Shown here in pieces: positions 33,101 through 47,202 of a stretch of DNA of 64,000 nt (positions are counted from its first letter, which is position 1; every line of letters begins with the position of its first letter). Below the pieces are notes generated by a model that worked only from the letters and a program-made list of their open reading frames with translations, had not been told where the DNA came from and made no database searches. The position numbers and the translations under genes were made by a program. Where the stretch lies: positions 434,001-498,000 of the forward strand of contig BDSL01000039.1 of assembly GCA_003116995.1 (NCBI GenBank), written 5' to 3'. The DNA is from Yamagishiella unicocca (lineage: Eukaryota > Chlorophyta > Chlorophyceae > Chlamydomonadales > Volvocaceae).

Positions 33101-35352
33101 CACCGGGCCTCACCTGCTCCACAGGCACGACCGCACGAGCAGCCCCCCCAGACACCCGTTGGAGCAGAACCCATGGGGTTGGGATAACGGGGTTAATGAG
33201 CGGACCGTTCGACCATCCGTTGGAATGATCAATGGACCGAACGCTGCACCGACCGGTAAGGAAAGGCCTGATACTGAATCCTACCTACAACACCCCCATG
33301 GGCTGAAAGTAATGTTGTGCCGTACGGTCAGCCAGGCAGCTGCGCAGGCATCTAGCCCTTACTTGGAACCCTTACTTGGACCGCTGTCGACATGCACCGT
33401 CGTGCCGCGCAACCCCCTGATGATCCACAGCAACCAGACAACGCGGAGGCGGCAGGCCACCGGAACCACCTCTGTATCCCCCCGCCGTCCCTTGGCAAAG
33501 CGGCTACAGCGCAGTGCTGGGCCCGCCTCCCAGTCAGCCACGTGGGTGTCGTCATGCAGTCCGTACATCCCGGGGCCCGCCCGCCACCCTCACGTGCCGG
33601 CCCACGCTCACGTGTGTTTTCGTCTGAGCCCCCCAACCCACGCCCAGTCCTGTTTCGGTCCTCAACACCCGCTTGGTTCCCCGCCCCTCCGACCTCCGCA
33701 CACCGTAGTCCCACAGCTACCCGGATCCTGGATCCGATTACCCTCTGACCACCCTCCCTCGACCCCATCTTGCATTCGCTTCCTCCTCCACCTCCTCCTC
33801 CTCCTCCTCGCGTGTCAGGTCTACGTTCCTCCGCCATCCCTCCTTGCTGCGGTGCCGTACCTGTCAGGAAGTCCAGCAGCTGCTCGGGCAGTCGGCCGTG
33901 GAGCTCCTGCCAGGCCTCCTGGCAGCGGTCGCCGAAGATGCTGATGCCACTCATAGGCTCGTCTGGTGGGATGAATGAGGGGGGGGGCCGAGCAGGGCGG
34001 GGAAGGGGGCAGGACGTGAGGGAGAGCCGGGGCAGGAGGGGAGGCGAGTGGAACCAAGGGGCTGGGCGCGGGGGCGGGGGGTTACAAGTAAAGAACCGGT
34101 AACTCGACTGGGGTAATGTAGTTGGTGCATAGCCCCCCCGCGGGGGCGGGGGGGACCGGTGAGGGGATAGGAGGGACGTGCGCAAAGCATAATGCAGCAA
34201 GGGAGGGCGACAGCCCACGTGCAGCCCGTCATGTGCAGCCTGCCAATTGCAGCCTGTCGTGTCCCGCAACGAAACAGACGCGGCGCTGTTACGGCATGTT
34301 GTTGCGATTGAGGCATTGTTGGGTGGTCGGCACGTAGGGTAGGAAAACGCGCGAAGCTCCTCTCCCGGTCCAAATCTCCGAAGTGTAGATGCTAGATGGG
34401 GAGCATATGATGCTTGCGTTGCTCTAGGGTGGCGCATTGAGTCGTGAGGTTATGCACTCGGGCCCAGTAAAACACGTTTTACTTGGAAGCAATTGCCGTG
34501 GATTATTGCACGGCGCAGTGGGTGAAAGCAACTGTGTTGGGATTTGAAAGGAAGCAACAGCGCCACTGGCCTTTGGATACGTGGGCGCGATGCGAGGTGG
34601 GAACGGCATGCGATGGTCGGCACACAGATCTCTGTGTTTCACGCCCGTCAAGACAGGGAAGTGGCACGGTTTACGTTCAGGAGGGTACTGTTAACTCCAG
34701 ACGGTCGCATGGCCGCATAATTGCGCCGTAGGTCCGCCAGCTTTGGCTTGCGACATGTGCGTTGTTCAGCTTGGGCGCTGCCCCAAATTCGTGCAGCTGT
34801 GCGGGAAAGCCGGTGACCCGCACATAACGATGGGCCCTTCACATGCATCCAAGGCAGTTGCGACATATGTGTTATTCACAAAACATTGTGTAAGTTGCGT
34901 GTTGATCTGCCTCGGCCCCTACCCCGGCAGCCCTGGCCAGCTGCACAACTGAAGCATGCAGGGAGGCGACCCGAGGGCGCAACGAGCACGAACAATGTCA
35001 CCCGACCTGTAATGACTAGCGCATTCTCAAGCGGTACCGAAACGATGGTCTGACGGTCCAGGGCCTGCTTAGCAATAAGCCCGCGACCCAACGGCGTCGG
35101 ACCGCATCGAACAAGCCGCTGCGCTCCCGCTGCTGCCGCCAGCACTTCTGGGTCCACCGGTGGAGATTCAGGACTCGTGCGGGGTTCGGCAGGGGCAATA
35201 GCCGACGACGGCGCCAAAACAGCGACGCCGACGCTCGCGGGGGTCGAGCAACGGCTGCAGCGTCGACCGGTGGCCAGCGACGCCCTGCTAAGTACATGGC
35301 CGGCAATCCTTGTAATAGACGGAGGCAAGCGCACCGTCGCTGTGGGCGACAT
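27108..35352 (-). CDS. SET-domain protein methyltransferase, Rubisco LSMT-like, about 490 residues
   Basis: Exons in transcript order: 35352-35007, 33962-33861, 33113-33001, 32488-32426, 31534-31488, 30803-30722, 30215-30088, 29611-29530, 29310-29203, 28967-28861, 28596-28547, 27352-27108. Phases match throughout. The acceptors at 32489 and 27353 are AAG and less certain. The protein begins with a Ser/Arg/Ala-rich, transit-peptide-like N-terminus. It then has the split SET domain of plastid LSMT-like enzymes: a GRGL segment and VPLENALVIT, the insert (MTAWLLW...SPVWGAYLANLPP), the VPYADLANHSF motif (N277-H278-S279) and ATISYGEGKQNSE with the catalytic-type Tyr313. DYGFVVPGNPNDRV opens the C-terminal LSMT substrate-binding domain, which ends in an Arg/Leu-rich helix. 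The family transfers methyl groups from S-adenosylmethionine to lysine; the substrate cannot be told from sequence. An in-frame ATG at 35391 is an alternative start, but it lies too close to the TATA box near 35425. Confidence 0.85.
27476..28018. repeat. 14-bp minisatellite, 39 copies, last intron of the SET gene
   Basis: Unit GGGTTGGGTTGCRA, where R is A in 27 copies and G in 12. The G copies cluster toward both ends. The unit is G-rich and telomere-like in look but is not the algal TTTTAGGG repeat. Because it lacks stop codons in most frames it produces long, meaningless open frames on both strands. Confidence 0.96.
28620..28680. repeat. 12-bp tandem repeat, 5 copies, intron of the SET gene
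   Basis: Unit AAGAAAGCCGGT, nearly perfect, between the exons at 28596 and 28861. Confidence 0.85.
32079..32362. repeat. 30-bp minisatellite, 9-10 copies, intron of the SET gene
   Basis: Unit GCTTCCTGGTGCTTGCTCTC plus CGC-RY-GCAGT. The variable dinucleotide is AC, GT or AT in different copies. It lies between the exons at 31534 and 32426. Confidence 0.93.
32878..32989. repeat. 28-bp tandem repeat, 4 copies, intron of the SET gene
   Basis: Four copies starting CAGCCCCGAACCCTGCAGC. On the gene's strand the array starts about 10 bp after the donor that follows the exon 33113-33001. Confidence 0.9.
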
Positions 35353-35573
35353 GATCGTTGGAAAGGGCGGATAAGGACAAACGACTTGCATGTTGGCGAC
35401 GCGTCAGAATCAATTGGGCCTATATAACCTGAGTGCCCAATATTTAGGTATTGTTATACATAGTAACGCAAGTACCTTCTTGCTGTACTTGGGCTATCCC
35501 CAGCTGTCCTATTGCAACGGTGATAGTCGCCTTAAACCCTCGCCCGAGCTGAATTGATCAAACACCTATAACC
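35353..35573. promoter_or_regulatory. Shared divergent promoter of the SET and universal-stress genes
   Basis: The start codons are only 221 bp apart and point away from each other. TATATAACC at 35421-35429 reads as a TATA box on both strands. On the minus strand it would start transcription near 35395, which favours the ATG at 35352 over 35391. On the plus strand it would give a 5' UTR of about 120 nt. Confidence 0.6.
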
Positions 35574-36254
35574 ATGCCGCGTGTGCTCTTGTTCCCTGTT
35601 GATGACACGGACGACTCCCAGAAAAGCTGGGACTGGATGATAAACAACTTTTACCGGGACGGCGACGAAGTCCATCTGCTCAACGTGATATCCCGGCTTA
35701 CGTTTGCAGCAACTCTGGGCGTACCTGCAGTGGACTTTATGCCTCAAATCAATCGGGAAGCCTATGAGGCGGCGGTCCGGAAGGCCGAGGCATTCATTGT
35801 CAAGCGCTTTCTGGCACGCCTACCCCAGGAAATCCAGACAACTCCAATTGTCCATATCATCAAGGTGTGTTGTATGGGGCCTGCGGTTTGGAAGCCACAG
35901 TTGGCCAGGCCGTGGTGCCCACGCGCCACGTGTCGTTGCTGACTCCCTGTGACCTTGCCGTCGCCCGTTGCCTCTGCTATTTGAGACTGTTTCTGCCATA
36001 AGATCCCTTCTGGTTCCCGTCAACGGATCGTCGCTGTCCGGTCGCCCGCTTCCCGTGCTTACCGCGTGCAGTCGGAAGTCGACACCAACAGCGTGGGGCA
36101 CGTTATTTGCATGAAGGCCGAAGAACTGAAGGCCGCCTGCGTTCTCATGGGCAGCCACAACAAGGGACCGGTCGCTGAATTCTTTATGGGCTCCGTGTCG
36201 CAGTACGTATCCCACCACTGCAAGCAGCCAGTGGTGATTGTCAAGCAGTCTTAA
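35574..36254 (+). CDS. Universal stress protein (UspA fold), 157 residues
   Basis: Two exons: 35574-35864 and 36072-36254 (TAA), joined in phase 0. The protein starts with the first strand of the UspA fold, MPRVLLFPVDDTDDSQKSWD, whose Asp follows the strand as in nucleotide-binding members. It ends with the family's ATP-loop region, MGSHNKGPVAEFFMGSVSQY, and a last strand PVVIVKQ. The loop is the HNK type (GSHNKG then GSVS) seen in plant and algal single-domain proteins, rather than the full G-x2-G-x9-G(S/T) of the bacterial type, so ATP binding is plausible but not assured. The length is normal for one UspA domain. No transit peptide is visible, so it is probably cytosolic. It shares its promoter region with the SET gene. 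Confidence 0.93.
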
Positions 36255-36780
36255 GCAAAGCCGAAGGGAAGGGCGGGAGAGGTGAAGGGGCATTCGTTGA
36301 CCATGTGTCAAGCGCCCACCTCCGTTTTTGTTAATGGCGGCGGGTAAGGGTAAGGCGTGGTTGCACATCCGGCAGAGCAAGCGGCCGGCGCCACTTGTGC
36401 CTGAGTTGGTGACCGGATGAGGAGCCAGGACTCCTTGCGGCTTAGGTTGGCGTCCCAAGCTTGCTCTAGCGCGCACCGAGGCTGCGGCGGGATGGGCTGC
36501 GACGGGCTGGCGCAGGGTGCATGCAGATGCAGTGGAGCTCATATCTCATGCCAGAACGGATCGGCGGCGGGACCATAGCCAGCCAGCGAGTACAGCGAGT
36601 TACTGTTCTTGTGGGCTCTGAGCCATCTGCCGAATTTTGACGAAGCGGCCGACGGCGTTGGTGGAGTCCGCAGGAGGCGTGGCGCGTGCACATGCTGCAA
36701 CGGCGTGTTTCCACCACTGGCCCGCATTGGCTTGGCGTAACACAGGAGGGCGGTGGCCCAACGGACGGCTTGTTGGCTAA

Positions 36781-36850
36781 TACCTGACTCACTGAGCAAT
36801 ACCTGACTCACTGAGCAGTACCTGACTCACTGAGCAATACCTGACTGAGG
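36781..36850. repeat. 19-bp tandem repeat with TGACTCA cores, 3.5 copies
   Basis: Unit TACCTGACTCACTGAGCAA. Three copies contain TGACTCA and the last reads TGACTGA. Confidence 0.9.
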
Positions 36851-38625
36851 TAGACACGCGCTCACTCCTGGGACCAGCCGGGCCGATGTGTGGAACGGGC
36901 AGGTGAACGGCCTGGCGAAATGGGTCGCGGCGCAGTTTTCTATCGTCGACATGGGTGTTGATTTTTTGTGGGATGGCGTACTTCCCGCGGATTGCCTGGT
37001 GCGATGTTTGTTGTAGCTGTGGCATCAGTGCTGTCCGCCCGCCCACGCGGCGGAGGTGCGGCAGTTGTGTTTCGTTTCCGACGACTCGCTGGTCGGTGGT
37101 GGTTAGCCCGTGTGGGCGATTGGTCGGTAGTTAGGTAGTTAGGTAGGTAGGGTGCCTCCGAGGTGCGGCGCTGGCGGATCGCGCTACGGAGTTGCCTGGG
37201 CGCATTGCCTGGCAGGCAGCGGAAGGCAGACTCATCTCTACTGTCTACTAGGTGTTACGTGTACTAGGTGTTGCTTCGGCGCCTGGGTGTCTTGGACGCC
37301 TGGGTGTCTTGCCGTCAATGCAACGGCAGGTGACGCAGCAGGGCAAATTAAGGTGCTTCGGAGTGCGTGGCGGGCGTTAGGGACATGCTCCCCTTGGAGC
37401 AATCGCTCCTCTAGCTGAGAATGCGGGGCGATGCAGCGAGGCTGAGTCCTGTGGGGCTCATGCGCTGGGCCTTCTGCTGCTTGTCGGGGCAGTGTCGGGG
37501 GGGCGCCGGCAGCCGTGTCGTGCCCGCCTTGCCTACGAGGCACGAGCCAAACGAGACCGAGCATGATTGGAAATACGGAGTGCAAGCAGTGGTAGTGATG
37601 TGTGCCGGGGCCGCTTTGGTTTGTGGTTCTGTGCACTTGTGCGATGAGGGTTACTTAGGTGGTTAGGTTACGTCAGAACCCCGTTAAGCTAGCGATTTCT
37701 GACCTGCCGATATGTGTAACAATCGGTCACCGCACTCGTCCATTCGCCTGCTGCTGCTGATGATGACGTAAGAGTTTCGTACAGCGGCCGTAAGGTCACG
37801 ACTCAGTGGCACGCCAGGGGCTTCTGAGCAATCTTCGCGTGGGAACGACGACACACTAACGAAGTCCTGCCAAAGCCGCTGTCCGTAAGCCATCAGTGGT
37901 TCCGTGCCCTCATTCCGTAACAGCTCGCCGCCATCCTGTTGGTCATGTTCACAAGATGCCATATGCCGCCCAGCGGATATTGGCATGGTGTTAGGTGGTG
38001 TGGCGTCAGCGTGCGACAATGGCTAGGCTTTAAAAGATTAGAATAGTTTTGACATGTAAAGACCCGCAATAATTGCAAGCAGGGGCATGGGACTGCGGGC
38101 CGTTGGACACTACAGACGATATGCAATACCCGGGTTTGTTAAAACAAACCTGGGCTGTACTTTTACTGGGGCTGGGCGTGTCTGCGTGCGTGGTGACCGT
38201 ACAACGGACCTGGCAACGGTGAGGGCTGAAATTGCAGCTTTCCTTGTCCTTATAATTTCGCTTTAAAGCAGTAATTTGATTGTAATTATGCTTGACGTTG
38301 GACTTCTTGGCAAGATATAAAACGCTCTTCAGGTGTAAGCGAGCAAAGCGAGCAGCGACAACATTACCTATATGTCCTATATAGTAAGAAGATCGTAAGG
38401 AGGCAGTTTGTAGCGGATGCTGGACAGTAATTCGCTTGCGACCCTCACATTGCAAACACGTCGGTTGCAAGTAATTCTGTGCGCCCCGCACGCGCACAAG
38501 TGCCGCTGTCGCCGCTCACCCTGCCCACGCGCCGGTCGCAAGTTATCGCCGTCGCTTATGAGCATGTCACCGTCCCCTCCTTTATAATAGTGGAAAGTGG
38601 TTGTGTTGACTGGAACTGACTGCAT

Positions 38626-39960
38626 AAGTGCCTCTGTCGTCGCCACGCACCCTGGCCAAGCGCCGCTCACACGTAGCTCTGTAGCGCGGACTGGAGGGGG
38701 GGGGCTTCGCCCCCCCCCTTTAACACCCCCCCTCGTGCAAATGTGTCAGGATCGCTCCTCCCCATCCATCTCCAACGCCCCGCATGCGCACAAGTGCCTC
38801 TGTCGTCGCCACGCACCCTGGCCAAGCGCCGCTCACACGTAGCTCTGTAGCGCGGACTGGAGGGGGGGGGCTTCGCCCCCCCCTTAAACCCCCCCCCTCG
38901 TGCAAATGTGTCGGATCGCTCCGCCCCATCCATCCCCCACGCCCCGCACGTGCACAAGTGCCTCTGTCATCGCCACGCACCCTGGCCAAGTGCCTCTGTC
39001 GTCGCCACGCACCCTGGCCAAGCGCCGGTCACACGTACCTCTGTGGCGCGGACAGGAGGGGGGGGCCGAAGCCCCCCCCCTTAAAACCGGTACACACACA
39101 TTGTACTCTGCTGGGAGACTGACTAGTTCAATGTGTTGACAAGGCTGGTGAGCATCTTGGTGCTCTGTCAGCGCACCAACCCGTGGCCCTCGCCCCTCCC
39201 ACGCGTTGTTCACAAGGGCCTCCATGGCGCGAACAGCAGGGGGGAGCTTCACCCCCCCTCACCCCCCCTCGCGCCAGATTGTCCGATGGCGCAAGTACCT
39301 CCGATTGTCTGCTCGCTCCCAGACCCCACTGTAGCTCTTCGCCTTGCCCTGTACTCGTGCAAGTGACCACGCCCGTCACACGTGCAAGTCCCTCTGTCAC
39401 CGCTCACCCCACCCATGCGTCGTTCGCAAGCTCATGCAGCAAATAAATGCGAGCGTCGCAATGGTGCGTATGTGCGTGCGTGCGTAAAGCTGTGTGTGCT
39501 GTACGGCTGGACGTGCATGGCAAGTCATGGCCGTCGTCTCATTGGCATGTCACCACTTCGACTCCGGGGCTCCGTTGGACACCACCCCGCGCCTCTCACC
39601 CCACCCACGCGTCGTTCACAAGGGCCTCCATGGCGCGGACAGGAGGAAGGGGCTTCGTTCCCCCTCACCCCCCCCCCGCGCAAGTACATCCGATGGTGCA
39701 AGTACCTCTGACCGTCCGCTTGGTCCTGGACCTCGCTCGCTGTAGCTCTTTGACTTGACCTGCGCTCGTGCAAGTGCCTCCGTGCGTGCGTACGGCCGTG
39801 TATGTGTGCCGTGTGGCTGGACGTGCATGGCAACTCGTGGCCGTCGTCTCATTGGCATGTCAGCGCTTCGAGTCCGGGGCTCCGTCGGTGCACCACCCCA
39901 CGGCCCTCACCCCACCCATGCGTCGTTCGCAAGGGCTACGCGGCACTTTAGCATATAACA
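38626..39960. repeat. Complex satellite with G-run/C-run hairpins
   Basis: Units of about 166-196 bp begin AGTGCCTCTGTCGTCGCCAC and contain a near-perfect hairpin, nine G, CTTCG, nine C, at 38696-38718, 38862-38884 and (variant CCGAAG core) 39058-39078. Farther on, at about 39470-39690 and 39775-39950, a longer related unit repeats with GGCTGGACGTGCATGGCAA and GTCTCATTGGCATGTCA. The array has no coding sense. It may derive from a mobile element, but no ends were identified. Confidence 0.8.
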
Positions 39961-41336
39961 CAGCAGGGTCAGCCATATTGTGTCGTGTCCAGGGTTCAAA
40001 ATAAGGGGGGGGGGAATTATTCTGGGAGTTGACCCATACCCTTGATTTGCTCATCAACTGGCAAGTGCCGGGTCCCCAAAGTTACGTAGCTCACGGTGAG
40101 GACGGCGACGGGGGGCGGGAGCTTCGGCTACTGGTAGTGAACCTCTGGCGTCAGGACCGCAACTGTCCGTTGCTGACTCTAATAAGATGGCTCGCTCTAG
40201 TTCTACTTAATTAGTACTTCACAAGCTTGGACTGGGACAGGTATACAACAACTTGTCAACACACCCTAGCCTCCAAGGCTGACTTGCATGCAAATGGGAA
40301 CAACCACGACGCCAAAAAAACCCGGGATCGCTGCAAGCCCTTTCTCGTTTGGGTAGGTTTGGGTTGGCTTTTGGTGCATTTCCGGGAAAAGAAAACAGTT
40401 CAGGCAGAAAGGGTAAGAAACATTGCAAGGAGTGCATCTCGCAGTAGCTATTTTTGGTGCTATTACTATTGAGAACGATGAGAGCTAGGATAGAGTGGAG
40501 CCGTCTAGACGACGTGTCGACGTCTAGGGAAGCGTCAGGAGCTAACCGAAACTGCCGAAACCAACGGTCATTGCTGCTTGGCCATAAAGACGGGCACACT
40601 TAAGCTTGTCGAAGTCATATTTTAAAGTCCTCATCCGCTGCTGCTCAAATCCGGAGTACTCTGTTCTTTAGCCTGCTCTGCGACCTAGAGCTACCCAGTT
40701 GTTAGCAAGCGTCCATCCGAGTCCATCCTTGCCCCATGCCTGAGTATTCTGCTCCTCAGCCTGCTCTGCGATCTAGCCACACCGTTCTTAGCAATCTGAA
40801 CGGAATTGACCTGTGCATAACATGGCATAACGTCTGACGGTCCATCGGATTGCAGCGGGCATCGGCGCTAGGCGCTAGGATACAGTAAGTCGCACTAAGT
40901 CGCACTAAGGAATGGGGCGGATGGGAGCCGGGCGTTTAGTCGCGGCTCGGAGCCTTATCCACGATGCAGCCTGCTACCAAGATACTGGGTGGCCCTGGGT
41001 GGCCTGAGTAACGAAGGACGGCAGCGTAGCGTTGGAGGGATCCAGTCAAATACGTTGTACAGTGAGCTTCCGGTCCCCATGCTCCACATCATGTTACACT
41101 TTGTACATGATTCATACACAAGAATAAACCCACAACTCCAACGGCTTTGTACATGCCCCAACATCGGCTGCTGTCCTGCCCCAACATCGGCTGCTGTCCG
41201 GTCCCTTTCTGCCACAAATTAGTGGCTGGGGCGCAAGTATAGGTGCATATGGATTCACTTGCACGAGCACTGCCCGATGGTTCTGCCTTGTGGTCTGGAA
41301 CCCACTGTAACAAGTACTACTACGCGCACTGAGGCA

Positions 41337-41341
41337 TTACA
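41337..41341 (-). promoter_or_regulatory. Possible polyadenylation signal of the PLP-enzyme gene
   Basis: TGTAA on the minus strand, about 390 nt past the stop codon. Confidence 0.4.
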
Positions 41342-41729
41342 CGGCAACACATCGTGTAAAATACAAACGAACGGAATGCTTTAAGTCCTGTCACGGTCGG
41401 TGGAGTGCGCTTAGCACAGCAAGTTGGATCTTTGAATTCACTCGACCTGGCTGTGGTCCCTTGCATGCGGCTTGGAGGCAGCGCAGGAGGGTACAGGCTC
41501 GTCTCCGCTTCGACGCCGGACGCTGCCCCCCCCCTCCCTCCCTCCCTCCCTCCCAGCCACCGTAATAAATCCTGACAAAAGCTGACCTGGCAAACACGAT
41601 TCCGTCCCGGTTCATCCTGGTCAACGTCAGCGTCAGGCAACCGAACTCTTGCGCATAACATATGGTTTATGCACGGGCTGGCTTTCTCCCTCACACGCCG
41701 CAATTTCGGCGGCTGTCGGGCACTCAGCG

Positions 41730-46463
<4,734 letters not shown>

Positions 46464-47202
46464 GCTGTCGCCTGGTGGGCGTCGCTGACCCTTATTTGGC
46501 GTTTGTGGTTGAGTTTCTTCGCGGCTGCGGTTGAAGGCAAAGCTCTCGGGTTCTTAAGTTACGACGCTGTTGGCGTATTGTGGGGGGAATTCCTGTTTGG
46601 CGCTGAATCTGCTGGGCTGGGCCGGGACAGGTCACGCAGGGTCACGCCGCGTCACGCCAGGTGGGGCCGCGGTTGGATTGCGCAAGCCGGAGGTCGCTGC
46701 TAGACAGCGGCTAACAGCCGTCCCTGAATGTGCGCCCGGATTCTGAGAGGGAAGCGGCGGAGGGTGCGGGAAATAGTCCTTGAGGTCGGAACGTCCCAGC
46801 CGATTGCTACATCGGCGCCCCCAAGCCCTTTACCGCGCGTTGTCGCTCAGCGATCAACTTTCATGACGACACGCTTTGCGACGTTTTTACTACTTGCGGG
46901 CCCTAGAAGGACTTACCCTGGATTTCAACGCCGACGCACTGAAACGTCAGCAGGGTCTGGCAAGTCGTGGCGCCACCGCCGAACAAAGGAAAGAACTGCA
47001 ATTATTGGCTATGCTACTGAGCGGCAGCGGCAGAGCAACTGCACGGGCAGGTGGTTAGACCAGCCTCGGTCGGCTTCAGCAACTGAAATGTGAAACAAAG
47101 CATCTACCCGTTTTCACGTTTTCACGGCACAATCAGAATTTCCAGTGCCGATTATATTAAGTATTATTCTGCAAAAGCTGATACCTTGCAGATTCGGAGC
47201 TG
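46464..47202. other. Divergent intergenic region with an unexplained open segment
   Basis: Should contain the promoters of both neighbours. At 46876-47058 a 60-codon frame without ATG encodes an amphipathic-looking sequence (LRALEGLTLDFNADALKRQQ onward) and ends at TAG. It is preceded by a stop 12 nt upstream with no splice acceptor between, so it may be a degraded exon or chance. A CTTGCAG at about 47183-47189 could be an acceptor, meaning that the peptidase gene may have an additional 5' exon here. Confidence 0.35.

Larger units (their letters stand above)
36255..41729. other. Spacer between the universal-stress and PLP-enzyme genes
   Basis: The two flanking genes converge. Apart from the short 19-bp repeat at 36781 and the satellite at 38.6-40.0 kb I see no protein or RNA gene. 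The parts at 37.0-38.6 and 40.0-41.3 kb are unique-looking with only short open frames. A minus-strand TGTAA at 41341-41337 probably ends the PLP-enzyme transcript. Confidence 0.5.

Noticed and set aside
35353..35391. ATG at 35391 as start of the SET protein
   Set aside because: The TATA box near 35425 leaves almost no 5' UTR; the ATG at 35352 is more likely, although not proven.
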